From assembly GCF_030696665.1 (NCBI RefSeq), contig NZ_JAUYRV010000046.1, positions 248,001 through 312,000 on the forward strand: a stretch of DNA of 64,000 nt, read 5' to 3'. Under the pieces are notes generated by a model. The model was not told the DNA's origin. It made no database searches and was given only the letters and a program-made list of their open reading frames with translations. Each line of letters begins with the position of its first letter. Position 1 is the stretch's first letter. Of this stretch, positions 1 to 8,331 are shown piece after piece. The DNA comes from Novosphingobium sp. (GTDB lineage Bacteria > Pseudomonadota > Alphaproteobacteria > Sphingomonadales > Sphingomonadaceae). Position numbers and translations under genes: made by a program.

Positions 1-185
1 TGGAATCGATCCCTTACTGGGAAACGCGCGGATACGTCGCCATCGTCATGCGCAATTACTGGATGTATGAGCGGCAGGCGGGCGGCCCTTCGGAAAGCCG
101 GATTGGCCTCGTTCAGGGAATGTGGCCGAAGTTTCCGGGGCTTGCCGGGTCTGAAAATGTTAGGATAGCATCGCGTGGCAATTGA
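1..185 (+). CDS. Lytic murein transglycosylase, C-terminal end (partial)
   Basis: This is the last 60 codons of a gene that begins before the window; the reading frame starts at base 3 and stops with TGA at 183-185. The visible peptide begins ESIPYWETRGYVAIVMRNYW, which matches the C-terminal stretch of Slt-type soluble lytic transglycosylases, where an 'IPY-ETR-YV-RVL-N' helix follows the lysozyme-like catalytic domain. Such enzymes cleave peptidoglycan glycan strands to 1,6-anhydro products in the periplasm. The catalytic domain itself is outside the window, so the family call rests on this short motif. The stop codon lies 11 bases inside the start of moaB, so the two genes are probably co-transcribed. 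Confidence 0.75.
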   Translation, partial: ESIPYWETRGYVAIVMRNYWMYERQAGGPSESRIGLVQGMWPKFPGLAGSENVRIASRGN

Positions 186-702
186 CACCTCGCGTGAGTT
201 CAAGCCCGTCAACATCGCCCTGCTCACCGTTTCCGACACGCGCGGCCCCGACGAAGACACGTCAGGTGACATTCTGGCCGAACGCGTCAAGGCCAAGGGT
301 CACCGTCTGGTCGCCCGCGCGATGGAGAAGGACGAGGCTGACCGCATCGTCAATCGTCTCAACAACTGGATCGATGATCGCGGTGTCGATGCCGTGGTCA
401 TCACCGGAGGCACTGGCCTGACCGGGCGCGACGTGACACCCGAAGCGCTGGAGCGCGTGAAAACGCGCGACATTCCGGGCTTTGGCGAACTGTTCCGTTG
501 GCTTTCGTTCAAGACCATCGGCACCAGCACAATCCAGTCCCGCGCCTGCGCCGTCGTCGCACGCGGCACTTATATCTTCGCACTTCCCGGCTCGACCGGC
601 GCGGTCAAGGATGGCTGGGACGGTATCCTCGATGAACAACTCGACAGCCGCAACCGCCCCTGCAATTTTGTAGAACTGATGCCAAGGCTGCTGGAAAAGT
701 AG
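175..702 (+). CDS. moaB: Molybdenum cofactor biosynthesis protein MoaB
   Basis: A 175-residue protein of the MoaB/MogA family, which acts on molybdopterin in the cytoplasm during molybdenum cofactor synthesis (adenylylation in MogA; the exact step of MoaB differs between species). Visible family marks are the N-terminal LLTVSDTRGPDEDTSGD segment, the nucleotide/pterin-binding loop VVITGGTGLTGRD near residues 80-92, and PGSTGAVKDGWD near residue 140. The start is GTG at 175 with an AGGA Shine-Dalgarno sequence at 162-165. The first 11 bases overlap the end of the transglycosylase gene. Length is normal for MoaB. MoaB and MogA are hard to separate by sequence alone; length and motif spelling favour MoaB. 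Confidence 0.93.
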   Translation: MAIDTSREFKPVNIALLTVSDTRGPDEDTSGDILAERVKAKGHRLVARAMEKDEADRIVNRLNNWIDDRGVDAVVITGGTGLTGRDVTPEALERVKTRDIPGFGELFRWLSFKTIGTSTIQSRACAVVARGTYIFALPGSTGAVKDGWDGILDEQLDSRNRPCNFVELMPRLLEK

Positions 703-753
703 GCTTTTTCACGCACACTTGCACTATCGTTCCGCTTATGTTCTAATCCTGCC

Positions 754-1821
754 ATGTCCATTCACGGCAGAGGTGCGCAATCGGCCCAGGTGCCCACCCG
801 CTTCGGCCTCGCCACGCGTGAGGCTGACGGCGACTGGCTGGACGCGCGCGGGGAAATCGACGGTCCCGGCCCCAAGCTGCGCACCACCGTCACCGAAGAA
901 CACCCGCGCTCAATCCTCAGCTTCAACCAATCGCCCGACATTCCCTTCGACCGCTCGGTCAACGCCTATCGCGGCTGCGAACACGGCTGCGTCTATTGTT
1001 ACGCCCGCCCCAGCCACGCCTTCCACGATCTGTCCCCCGGCCTCGATTTCGAAACCAAACTTTTCGCAAAGCCCGATGCGGCAAGGCTTTTGCGCGAGAC
1101 GCTGGCGAAAAGGAGCTACACTCCGGCCCCCATCGCGATGGGCACCAACACCGACCCGTACCAGCCCATAGAGGGGCGCTACCGTATCACGCGGCAGGTG
1201 CTGGAACTCTGCCTTGAACTGCGCCATCCCGTTACGATCACCACAAAATCCGCCCGCGTGCTTGATGATCTGGACCTGCTGGCCGAACTCGCCAAACATC
1301 GGCTGACGGCTGTCGGAATATCGGTCACCAGCCTTGATCCGCGCCTGTCCGGCTTGCTCGAACCGCGCGCATCATCGCCCCCCAAACGACTGGATGCGCT
1401 GGAAAAACTGGTGAGCGCCGGAGTCCCCACCCACGTCTCGGTCGCCCCGGTCGTCCCCGCGATCACTGACCACTTCATCGAAGCCATCCTCGAAGCCGCC
1501 GCCCAGCGCGGCGTCCGCTCCGCGGGTTGGATCATGCTGCGCCTCCCCCATGAAGTCGCCCCGCTGTTCCGAGAGTGGTTGGACACGCACTTCCCGGATC
1601 GCGCCGGGAAGGTCATGTCCATCGTCCAGCAGGTGCGCGGCGGGAAGGACAACGACGCGCAGTTTTTCACCCGGATGAAACCGCAAGGCACCTGGGCCGA
1701 TCTCATCCGCACCCGTTACCGCATCGCCTGCCGCAAACACGGTATCGGCAAGGCCCATGTTGACCTTGATTGCACGCAGTTCAAAAAACCCAGCGCTGAC
1801 GGACAGTTAGACCTGTTTTAG
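754..1821 (+). CDS. PA0069-family radical SAM protein
   Basis: A 355-residue radical SAM protein. The cluster-binding signature CEHGCVYC, in the context YRGCEHGCVYCYARP near residue 80, supplies the three cysteines for a [4Fe-4S] cluster that cleaves S-adenosylmethionine. The sequence 'RSILSFNQSPDIPFDRSVNAYRGC' style N-terminus and the MGTNTDPYQPIE segment are typical of the PA0069/Rv2578c group, distantly related to spore photoproduct lyase SplB. The substrate of this group is not known. It follows moaB by 51 bases on the same strand, but a shared function is not indicated. Only a weak ribosome binding site precedes the ATG at 754. Confidence 0.9.
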   Translation: MSIHGRGAQSAQVPTRFGLATREADGDWLDARGEIDGPGPKLRTTVTEEHPRSILSFNQSPDIPFDRSVNAYRGCEHGCVYCYARPSHAFHDLSPGLDFETKLFAKPDAARLLRETLAKRSYTPAPIAMGTNTDPYQPIEGRYRITRQVLELCLELRHPVTITTKSARVLDDLDLLAELAKHRLTAVGISVTSLDPRLSGLLEPRASSPPKRLDALEKLVSAGVPTHVSVAPVVPAITDHFIEAILEAAAQRGVRSAGWIMLRLPHEVAPLFREWLDTHFPDRAGKVMSIVQQVRGGKDNDAQFFTRMKPQGTWADLIRTRYRIACRKHGIGKAHVDLDCTQFKKPSADGQLDLF

Positions 1822-1835
1822 GGCGCGTTGGTGTC

Positions 1836-1866
1836 ACTTAGGTGCAGTTAGGTGCATCTAGGTGCA
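1836..1866 (+). repeat. Three-copy 10-bp tandem repeat between convergent genes
   Basis: The core TAGGTGCA occurs three times at exact 10-base spacing (cores near 1839, 1849 and 1859) in the 47-base gap between the radical SAM gene and the convergent acyl-CoA ligase gene. One helical turn per repeat would present each core on the same DNA face. No hairpin terminator is visible in this gap. A function is not known. Confidence 0.6.
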
Positions 1867-1868
1867 CT

Positions 1869-3494
1869 TCAGACAACCTCGCTCCAGCTGTACTCCCGGA
1901 ACTGTTCGCGCAGGTCTTTTTTGCTTATTTTTCCGGTGCCTGTGTGCGGAATCTGGTCCACGAAAGCCACCGCATCGGGCACCCACCACTTCGCCACGTG
2001 CTGCATCAGGAAAGCACGGATATCATCCTGCGAAACATCCATCCCCGGCTTGCGCACAACCACCAGCAAGGGCCGCTCATCCCACTTGGGATGGTGCACG
2101 CCGATCGCCGCAGCCTCAGCCACAGCAGGGTGCCCCACGGCGGCGTTTTCCAGTTCGACCGAGCTGATCCATTCGCCACCAGACTTGATCACGTCCTTGG
2201 TCCGGTCAGTCAGTTGCAGCGTGCCATCAGGATGAATCAGCCCGACATCGCCGGTATCGAACCATTGCCCCGCCACCACAGCGTCGGCCTCGGCCTTGAA
2301 GTAGCGCTTGACCACCCACGGCCCGCGTACTTGCAGCGCGCCCGATGTAAGTCCATCGCGCGGCAGGACTTTTTCGGGATCGTCCAGATCGACGCAGCGG
2401 ATTTCCACGCCGAACGGCGGCCGCCCCTGCATCGCCTTCACGCTGACCTGCTCGTCAAAAGAAAGCTCGTCCCAATCCCACGTTTCCGCGCCGGTCGTGC
2501 CGATAGGCGAAGTTTCCGTCATGCCCCATGCGTGCGCCACGCGGCAGCCTGCGCGCATGAAACGTTCAATCATCGCGCGGGGCATGGCCGAACCGCCGCA
2601 GACGACGGTTTTGAGGCTTTGCGGAATTTCCGTGCCAGTAGATTCAACGTGTTGCAGCAGCGCCAGCCACACCGTCGGCACGCCAGCCGAGCAGGTAACC
2701 TTCTCGCGGTTCATCAATTCGCACAGGACGGCGCCTTCATTCACCGCCGAATAGACGAACTTCGCGCCCGCCGCCGCGCCCGCCCAAGGCAGACCCCAAC
2801 TGGCGGCGTGGAACATCGGCACGATCGGCAGCATGACCGAGCGGCAATCCATGCCGAACACCGGCGGGCTGATCGCGCTCAACGCATGGAGCATGGTCGA
2901 GCGGTGTTCGTAGAGCACGCCCTTGGGGTTGCCGGTGGTGCCGCTGGTGTAGCAGAGCATGCATGGGTCGCGCTCATCGCCATCGTACCATTCGGCCTGC
3001 CCGTCTTCGGCGCTGATCCATTCCTCGAAGTGAAGCGCAGGCTCGCTGCTGTCATAACAGATGTAGTGCTCAACCGTTGGCCAAAGGGGCTTCATGCGTT
3101 CGACAATCGGTGCCCACACTTTGTCGAACAGCATCACCCGGTCTTCGGCGTGATTGACGATATATTGGAGCTGATCGTCAAACAGGCGCGGGTTGAGCGT
3201 GTGGAGAATGCCGCCTGCGCCAACCGCGCCGTACCATGAAACGAGGTGGCGGTGGTGGTTCATCGCCAGCGTGGCAATGCGATCTCCGGGCTGCACGCCC
3301 AGCTTGCGCAAGGCTTGCGTCATGCGCAGGGCATCGTGACGGATGCCTGCCCAATTGGTGCGCGTTTCGCTGCCATCGGCCCAGCGGCTGACGATTTCGC
3401 GCGCGCCATGTTCGCGCGCGGCGTGATCGATCAGGTGGGTTACCCGCAGCTTCCAATCCTGCATTGCGCCCAGACTTTGGCCAAGCTGCTGCAT
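1869..3494 (-). CDS. Long/medium-chain fatty acid--CoA ligase (ANL superfamily)
   Basis: A 541-residue adenylate-forming enzyme that activates a fatty acid with ATP and CoA. The P-loop-like AMP-binding motif CYTSGTTGNPKGVLYEHRS lies near residues 184-202, the adenylate-binding AWGMTETSP near 318-326, the hinge-region QWFDTGDVG near 410, and the C-terminal catalytic lysine context HTGTGKISKKDLRE near 520. The sequence resembles AlkK/medium-chain type ligases, but chain length cannot be read from the sequence. The ATG is preceded by GGGAGAGA about 6 bases upstream. It starts 21 bases after the dnaE stop on the same strand, so read-through from dnaE is possible. Confidence 0.92.
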   Translation of the reverse strand: MQQLGQSLGAMQDWKLRVTHLIDHAAREHGAREIVSRWADGSETRTNWAGIRHDALRMTQALRKLGVQPGDRIATLAMNHHRHLVSWYGAVGAGGILHTLNPRLFDDQLQYIVNHAEDRVMLFDKVWAPIVERMKPLWPTVEHYICYDSSEPALHFEEWISAEDGQAEWYDGDERDPCMLCYTSGTTGNPKGVLYEHRSTMLHALSAISPPVFGMDCRSVMLPIVPMFHAASWGLPWAGAAAGAKFVYSAVNEGAVLCELMNREKVTCSAGVPTVWLALLQHVESTGTEIPQSLKTVVCGGSAMPRAMIERFMRAGCRVAHAWGMTETSPIGTTGAETWDWDELSFDEQVSVKAMQGRPPFGVEIRCVDLDDPEKVLPRDGLTSGALQVRGPWVVKRYFKAEADAVVAGQWFDTGDVGLIHPDGTLQLTDRTKDVIKSGGEWISSVELENAAVGHPAVAEAAAIGVHHPKWDERPLLVVVRKPGMDVSQDDIRAFLMQHVAKWWVPDAVAFVDQIPHTGTGKISKKDLREQFREYSWSEVV

Positions 3495-3515
3495 ATTCTC
3501 TCTCCCGATTGGCGT

Positions 3516-6500
3516 CTATTCGACGAGCCGCAGATGCCTTTCCGGTCTTGCGGTCAGCGCTACATTGGCAAGGCCTTCTATCGGAATCAATCGTTCGATT
3601 AAGTCACTGTCCAGTTTAAAATCATTGCCGAGCCGCACGAGCGGTTCTTTCGGCCCGCCAGTGCGCAGGCGCGCGAAGACTTCACCCTTGGCACCCTCCC
3701 CGCGCGGCAGGAGCAGAGCGAGTTCGGCGATGGCTTGCGGATTACTGACATCAAGCTTCAGCTGCATCTGCGAGGCACTGCTGACGGAGGCCAACGGCCT
3801 TGCGCCACGGACGGTGATGCGCGGCGGCTCATCCGGGTTGGGTCGGTCAAGTTCCACATTCAGCAGCACGCAAGTGCCGTCCTTTGCCCATTGCTGGAAC
3901 GGCTCGACCAGCGATTCTTCAAAGCAGGAGGCCGTGAACAGACCCGAATTGTCGGAGAAGTCGGCCATGACGAAGTCCTTGCCCTTCTTCGTCTTGCGCT
4001 TCTGCACGTTTTCAACGAGCGCCGCCATAACGGCCCCGGAACGTCCGCCGGGTTCTCCGGTGCCGGTCATCAGGCTGCCATAGGACCGCGCGCCATTGGC
4101 CGAGGCGACGGCGCGGTATTCCTCCACCGGATGCGCGGCGAAATAGAAGCCGAAGTTCTCGCGCTCTGCCGCCATCTGGTCGGCCCGACTCCAGGGTTTG
4201 GCTTCGGCAAGCCGCGTGGCGGGGGCTGCGTGATCATCTCCGCCAAACAAGCCACCCTGCCCCGATGTGCGCGACCGGGCAGCTTCATCGGCCACGGCCA
4301 TCAGCAGTTCGCCATTGGCGATGACTTGCGCGCGGTTTGGCGCAAGGCCATCAAGCGCACCGCCAGCCGCCAGTGCTTCCAACTGGCGACGGTTCATTGA
4401 TCCTGCGGGGATGCGTTTGAACAGATCGTCGAGCGAGGTAAACGGGCCATTGGCTTCCCGCTCGGCCACGATCTGCTCCATCGCCTTTTCACCGACATTG
4501 CGCAGGCCCGCGAGTGCATAGCGCACCGCAAAGCCATCGCTGGTGCGCTCGACCGTGTATTCGGCTTCGGAATGATTGATGTCCGGCCCCGCCAGCGCGA
4601 CGCCATTGCGGCGCATGTCATCCACGAAGATCGAAAGCTTTTCCGACTGGTGCATGTCGAAGCACATCGAGGCCGCGTAGAATTCGTGCGGGTAGTGCGT
4701 TTTCAACCACGCCGTCTGGTAAGCGAGCAGCGCGTAGGCAGCGGCGTGGGATTTGTTGAAGCCGTAGCCTGCGAACTTGTCGATCAAATCGAACAGTTCG
4801 TTGGCCTTGGCCTTTTCAATGCCGGACACGGTCTTGCAGCCATCGGCGAACCGCTGGCGCTGCGCATCCATTTCCTTCTGGTCCTTCTTGCCCATCGCGC
4901 GGCGCAAAAGGTCTGCATCGCCGAGCGAGTATCCAGCGAGGATCTGCGCGGCCTGCATCACCTGTTCCTGATAGACGAAGATCCCGTATGTCTCTGACAG
5001 GATGCCCGCCAGCTTTTCATGCGGATATTCAATGCTTTCCAGCCCGTTCTTGCGGCGGCCGAACAGCGGGATGTTGTCCATCGGGCCGGGACGGTAGAGC
5101 GAGACGAGCGCGATGATGTCACCGAAGTTGGTGGGCTTCACCGCTGCCAGCGTGCGGCGCATGCCTTCGGATTCAAGCTGGAACACGCCGACGGTATCGC
5201 CCGATTGCAGCAGCTTGTAGGTCTGTTCATCGTCCCACGCCAGCGCGGACAGGTCGATCTCGATGCCGCGCTTGCCCATCAGGTCCACGGCTTTGCGCAG
5301 CACGGACAGCGTTTTCAGGCCGAGGAAGTCGAACTTGACGAGGCCCGCATCCTCGACATGCTTCATATCGAACTGCGTGACCGGCATGTCCGAACGTGGA
5401 TCGCGGTAGAGCGGCACGAGCTGCGCCAGCGGGCGGTCACCGATCACCACGCCTGCCGCGTGGGTGGAGCTGTTGCGCGGCAGGCCTTCCAGCTGCATCG
5501 CAAGGTCGATGAGGCGTTTGACCTCAGGGTCGCGGTCGTACTCACGCTTCAGCTCCAGCACGCCATTCAGCGCGCGCGGGAGCGGCCAGGGGTCGGTTGG
5601 GTGGTTGGGCACCATCTTGCACAGGCGGTCGGTCTGCCCATAGCTCATCTGCAGGATGCGGCCGGTATCGCGCAGCACGGCGCGGGCCTTGAGCTTGCCG
5701 AAGGTGATGATCTGGGCGACGTGGTCCAGCCCGTATTTGCGTTGGACGTAGCGGATCACTTCGCCGCGCCGCGTTTCGCAGAAGTCGATATCGAAGTCTG
5801 GCATGGAAACGCGTTCGGGGTTGAGGAAGCGTTCGAACAGCAGGCCAAGCTTGATCGGATCAAGGTCTGTAATGGTCAGCGCCCATGCCACCAGCGACCC
5901 TGCGCCCGATCCGCGCCCCGGCCCCACCGGAATGCCCTGATCCTTGGCCCATTTGATGAAATCGGCCACGATCAGGAAGTAGCCGCCGAAGCCCATACGG
6001 TTGATGATACCAACTTCGAATTCTAGCCGGTCACGGTAGCTGATGACCTCTTCCCATACGCCTGCGACGTTGAGTTGCGGGTAATCGGCGGCATCAGGCT
6101 GGGCATCGGGACCGAGGCACAGCAGGCGTTCGAGTTCGACGTGGGCGGCTTCGGGGTAATACGGCAGCAGCCGCAGGACGAGGCCCTTTCGGCTGTCCGC
6201 CGCGCACATCCGCGCCTCGCCTTCCTGATCGCCGGCAAGGCTGGGCAGGATCGGCTTGCGCTTGGGCGGCATGACCGCGCAGCGCTGCGCCACGACGAGC
6301 GTATTGGCGATGGCTTCGGGAAGATCCTTGAACAGTTCCTCCATCACCTCGGCAGGCTTGATCCACCATTCCTTGCTGGAACGCGGACGATCAGTGCTGT
6401 CGACGTGGGTGGAACTGGCGATGCAGAGCATGGCATCGTGCGCATCGTAAAAGCTGCGGTCGGCAAAGCGCGCAGGATTGGTGGCCACCAGCGGCAGATC

Positions 6501-7106
6501 GCGGGCATAGGCGAGGTCGATCAGCGCTTCTTCGGCAGCTTCTTCCTGCGCATCGTTGCGGCGGGCGACTTCGATGTAAAGGCGCTGGGGGAACAGTTCC
6601 TGCAGCCGGTCGAGATAAGCCTCGGCGGCGGCCTGCTGGCTTCCGGCGAGCAATTGCACCAGTGCGCCTTCTCCGGCGGCAGTCAGGCAGATCAGGCCAT
6701 CGGTGTGGCCGACAAGGTCTGCCAGCACGACATGGGCTTCGAATTCGAGCGGGCGATCCAGATGCGCGCGGCTGACGAGGTGGCAGAGATTATCGTAGCC
6801 GGCGGAATCCTGCGCATAGAGCGCCAGCCAGTCAATCGTCGGGGCGGCGGGGCCGAAGCCGGTGGCTGCACCATCGCGATCCGGGCGGGCGACGGCGAGC
6901 ATCGTGCCGATGACCGGCTGCACGCCCATATCCTTGCACGCCTTGGCATAGGCGACGCTGCCGTAGAGGCCGTTGCGGTCGGTAATGGCGGCAGCGGGGA
7001 AGCCGCGTTCTGCCGCCGTTTTGGCGATGGCCTTCGGATCAATCGCGCCATCGAGCATCGTGTAGGAGGAGAAGATGCGAAGCGGGACGAATTGGGCGTG
7101 GGGCAT
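3516..7106 (-). CDS. dnaE: DNA polymerase III subunit alpha (DnaE1)
   Basis: The replicative polymerase subunit, 1196 residues from the ATG at 7106; an upstream TTG at 7115 would add three residues and is less likely. In order: PHP domain (1-270), the polymerase motif IPVGPGRGSGAGSL near 392-405, catalytic aspartates in PDFDIDF near 436-442, fingers, a helix-hairpin-helix region, and an OB fold with KTKKGKDFVMADFSD near residue 1035. It is DnaE1, not ImuC/DnaE2, by length and by the DFDIDFC spelling. The PHP start reads LRIFSSYTMLDG, lacking the HxH metal ligands of active PHP exonucleases, so proofreading must come from a separate epsilon subunit. No strong Shine-Dalgarno sequence is visible. 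Confidence 0.97.
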   Translation of the reverse strand: MPHAQFVPLRIFSSYTMLDGAIDPKAIAKTAAERGFPAAAITDRNGLYGSVAYAKACKDMGVQPVIGTMLAVARPDRDGAATGFGPAAPTIDWLALYAQDSAGYDNLCHLVSRAHLDRPLEFEAHVVLADLVGHTDGLICLTAAGEGALVQLLAGSQQAAAEAYLDRLQELFPQRLYIEVARRNDAQEEAAEEALIDLAYARDLPLVATNPARFADRSFYDAHDAMLCIASSTHVDSTDRPRSSKEWWIKPAEVMEELFKDLPEAIANTLVVAQRCAVMPPKRKPILPSLAGDQEGEARMCAADSRKGLVLRLLPYYPEAAHVELERLLCLGPDAQPDAADYPQLNVAGVWEEVISYRDRLEFEVGIINRMGFGGYFLIVADFIKWAKDQGIPVGPGRGSGAGSLVAWALTITDLDPIKLGLLFERFLNPERVSMPDFDIDFCETRRGEVIRYVQRKYGLDHVAQIITFGKLKARAVLRDTGRILQMSYGQTDRLCKMVPNHPTDPWPLPRALNGVLELKREYDRDPEVKRLIDLAMQLEGLPRNSSTHAAGVVIGDRPLAQLVPLYRDPRSDMPVTQFDMKHVEDAGLVKFDFLGLKTLSVLRKAVDLMGKRGIEIDLSALAWDDEQTYKLLQSGDTVGVFQLESEGMRRTLAAVKPTNFGDIIALVSLYRPGPMDNIPLFGRRKNGLESIEYPHEKLAGILSETYGIFVYQEQVMQAAQILAGYSLGDADLLRRAMGKKDQKEMDAQRQRFADGCKTVSGIEKAKANELFDLIDKFAGYGFNKSHAAAYALLAYQTAWLKTHYPHEFYAASMCFDMHQSEKLSIFVDDMRRNGVALAGPDINHSEAEYTVERTSDGFAVRYALAGLRNVGEKAMEQIVAEREANGPFTSLDDLFKRIPAGSMNRRQLEALAAGGALDGLAPNRAQVIANGELLMAVADEAARSRTSGQGGLFGGDDHAAPATRLAEAKPWSRADQMAAERENFGFYFAAHPVEEYRAVASANGARSYGSLMTGTGEPGGRSGAVMAALVENVQKRKTKKGKDFVMADFSDNSGLFTASCFEESLVEPFQQWAKDGTCVLLNVELDRPNPDEPPRITVRGARPLASVSSASQMQLKLDVSNPQAIAELALLLPRGEGAKGEVFARLRTGGPKEPLVRLGNDFKLDSDLIERLIPIEGLANVALTARPERHLRLVE

Positions 7107-7185
7107 GGTCTGCAAGGTAGCAACTTGCGGAGCGATTCAGGAGGGGGGAGTGGCAATCATCCCCAACTGTTTCAGGACGAATTGC

Positions 7186-7205
7186 GTCCCCGCGAAGGCG
7201 GGGAC
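7186..7205. repeat. Dispersed palindrome, GAAG-loop orientation (copy 1)
   Basis: A perfect 8-bp stem, GTCCCCGC and GCGGGGAC, around a GAAG loop. It is one of five copies in the window of a GC-rich hairpin with a CTTC/GAAG loop, all between genes. It sits downstream of gpx and upstream of dnaE, inverted relative to copy 2, which is 39 bases away. Confidence 0.75.
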
Positions 7206-7238
7206 CTTGGTGGTGTTGTGGAACCTCACGTAAAACGA

Positions 7239-7262
7239 CTGAGGCCCCCGCCTTCGCGGGGG
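7239..7262. repeat. Dispersed palindrome, CTTC-loop orientation (copy 2)
   Basis: A 7-bp stem, CCCCCGC and GCGGGGG, around a CTTC loop, with the conserved left flank CTGAGG that copies 3 and 4 share. It could also act as a terminator for the minus-strand gpx gene that ends at 7279, but it has no following T-run. Confidence 0.75.
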
Positions 7263-7278
7263 AGCAGGTTGGCTGAAA

Positions 7279-7767
7279 TCAGAGCAGCTTTTCGATGTCC
7301 TTGGCGATGCTTTCCGGCTTGTCCGTCGGGGCATAGCGGCGGACGACCTTGCCATCGCGGCCGATCAGGAACTTGGTGAAGTTCCACTTCACTGCCTTGG
7401 TGCCAAGCACCCCGGGTGCCTCTTTCTTGAGCCAGTCATACAACGGGTCGGCACTATCGCCATTGACGTCGATCTTGGCCATCAGCGGGAAGCTCAGGCC
7501 GAAGTTGACCTTGCAGAAGCTTTCGATCTCTTCCGCCGACCCGGGTTCCTGACCGCCAAACTGATTGCAGGGAAAGGCGAGGACTTCGAAGCCTTTGTCG
7601 CCGTAGTCCTTCCACAGCTTTTCAAGGCCATCGTATTGCGGGGTGAACCCGCATTTGGAGGCCGTGTTGACGACCAGCAGGACTTTGCCCACTTTCTCGG
7701 ACAGGTCGATCATCTCGCCGTTGGGCTTCTTTGCCTTGAAATCGGCGATGGTGGTGGGTTCGGTCAT
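7279..7767 (-). CDS. Glutathione peroxidase (cysteine type)
   Basis: A 162-residue thiol peroxidase of the glutathione peroxidase family, which reduces hydrogen and lipid peroxides. The peroxidatic cysteine is in NTASKCGFTPQY near residue 39, the partner glutamine in FPCNQFGGQEPG near residue 76, and the tryptophan/asparagine pair in KWNFTKFL near residue 128, so the active site is complete. Cysteine replaces selenocysteine, as in most bacteria; such enzymes often take electrons from thioredoxin. Its ATG overlaps the stop of the small gene before it by four bases (ATGA), so its translation is probably coupled to that gene. Confidence 0.95.
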   Translation of the reverse strand: MTEPTTIADFKAKKPNGEMIDLSEKVGKVLLVVNTASKCGFTPQYDGLEKLWKDYGDKGFEVLAFPCNQFGGQEPGSAEEIESFCKVNFGLSFPLMAKIDVNGDSADPLYDWLKKEAPGVLGTKAVKWNFTKFLIGRDGKVVRRYAPTDKPESIAKDIEKLL

Positions 7768-7997
7768 GTCAGGCCCTCCTGCTTGGCGAGTTCGAGCATT
7801 TCGGTGACGTTGAGCGATTTGCCCCCGCTTACGTCAAGTACCAAGCGGGCGCGGCGGCTGGCGTCCATTGAGGCTACGTCTGCGACAAGATCGCGCAATG
7901 GGCCTTTTTTCAGCACACTGAAATTGTACTGCATTTCCGAACCCGCGTCGTCGCGCTCGTGCAGTGTCGCCTCGGCATTCCAATCAAGACCAGACAT
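7764..7997 (-). CDS. Small protein of unknown function, paralogue B
   Basis: A 77-residue soluble protein starting MSGLDWNAEATLHERD. I do not recognise the family. The segment LRDLVADVASMDASRRARLVLDVSGGKSLNVTEMLELAKQ aligns over its length with the protein of the next gene upstream (FAEMVRLVSRMPESERATLVIEKSG), so the two are tandem paralogues. The predicted pattern is helix, two short strands, helix. The ATG at 7997 is chosen over an upstream start because AAGGGGAG sits 5 bases before it; that Shine-Dalgarno sequence is inside a strong hairpin (8003-8041). The stop overlaps the gpx start. Confidence 0.8.
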   Translation of the reverse strand: MSGLDWNAEATLHERDDAGSEMQYNFSVLKKGPLRDLVADVASMDASRRARLVLDVSGGKSLNVTEMLELAKQEGLT

Positions 7998-8002
7998 GAA
8001 TT

Positions 8003-8041
8003 CTCCCCTTGTTGTGCAAATGGTTCGCACGACAAGGGGAG
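8003..8041 (-). promoter_or_regulatory. Hairpin that hides the ribosome binding site of paralogue B
   Basis: On the minus-strand RNA, CUCCCCUUGU pairs with ACAAGGGGAG (10 bp), then one C.A mismatch, then GUGC pairs with GCAC, closing a 9-base loop. The whole Shine-Dalgarno sequence AAGGGGAG (8010-8003) is in the 3' arm, 5 bases before the ATG. The structure would block initiation unless melted, bound or invaded. An equivalent hairpin precedes paralogue A. Confidence 0.7.
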
Positions 8042-8061
8042 CGGATCAACGGTAAATCGGG

Positions 8062-8325
8062 TCAGGCCGGAAAGTCGTCCCGGTGCGCAAGGCTGGCTAT
8101 TTCGGCAGCGGAATACTGGCGGTCGCCGCTCTTTTCGATGACGAGCGTTGCGCGTTCGCTTTCGGGCATGCGGCTCACCAAGCGGACCATTTCAGCGAAA
8201 GTGCCGGAATGGAGCGAGGCGAAGCCATGGAAGACGCCGTCAGCGGCCTCACGGCGAATGACGGTGGCATGGTCTGACCAGAAGGAAGCGGCATCGGCAG
8301 CTTCGGCGCGGATCGTGGTGTTCAT
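8062..8325 (-). CDS. Small protein of unknown function, paralogue A
   Basis: An 87-residue soluble, acidic protein starting MNTTIRAEAADAASFW. I do not recognise the family. Residues 40-80 (TFAEMVRLVSRMPESERA and LVIEKSGDRQYSAAEIASL) match the equivalent part of paralogue B, which follows 64 bases downstream. There is no signal peptide, membrane segment or cysteine. The ATG at 8325 has AAGGAG at 8340-8335, 9 bases upstream, and that site is buried in the hairpin 8332-8367. The gene starts 50 bases after the lolD stop on the same strand, so it is probably in the lolC-lolD-gpx transcript. Confidence 0.8.
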   Translation of the reverse strand: MNTTIRAEAADAASFWSDHATVIRREAADGVFHGFASLHSGTFAEMVRLVSRMPESERATLVIEKSGDRQYSAAEIASLAHRDDFPA

Positions 8326-8331
8326 GGGGAC

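Noticed and set aside
1842..3239. A 465-codon open frame on the plus strand
   Set aside because: It lies fully antisense to the acyl-CoA ligase gene, has Arg/His-rich composition and no family match. It is a by-product of high GC at third codon positions.
6075..7379. A 434-codon plus-strand frame across dnaE and the next gap
   Set aside because: Antisense to dnaE and without motifs; DnaE has a full set of catalytic motifs on the other strand.
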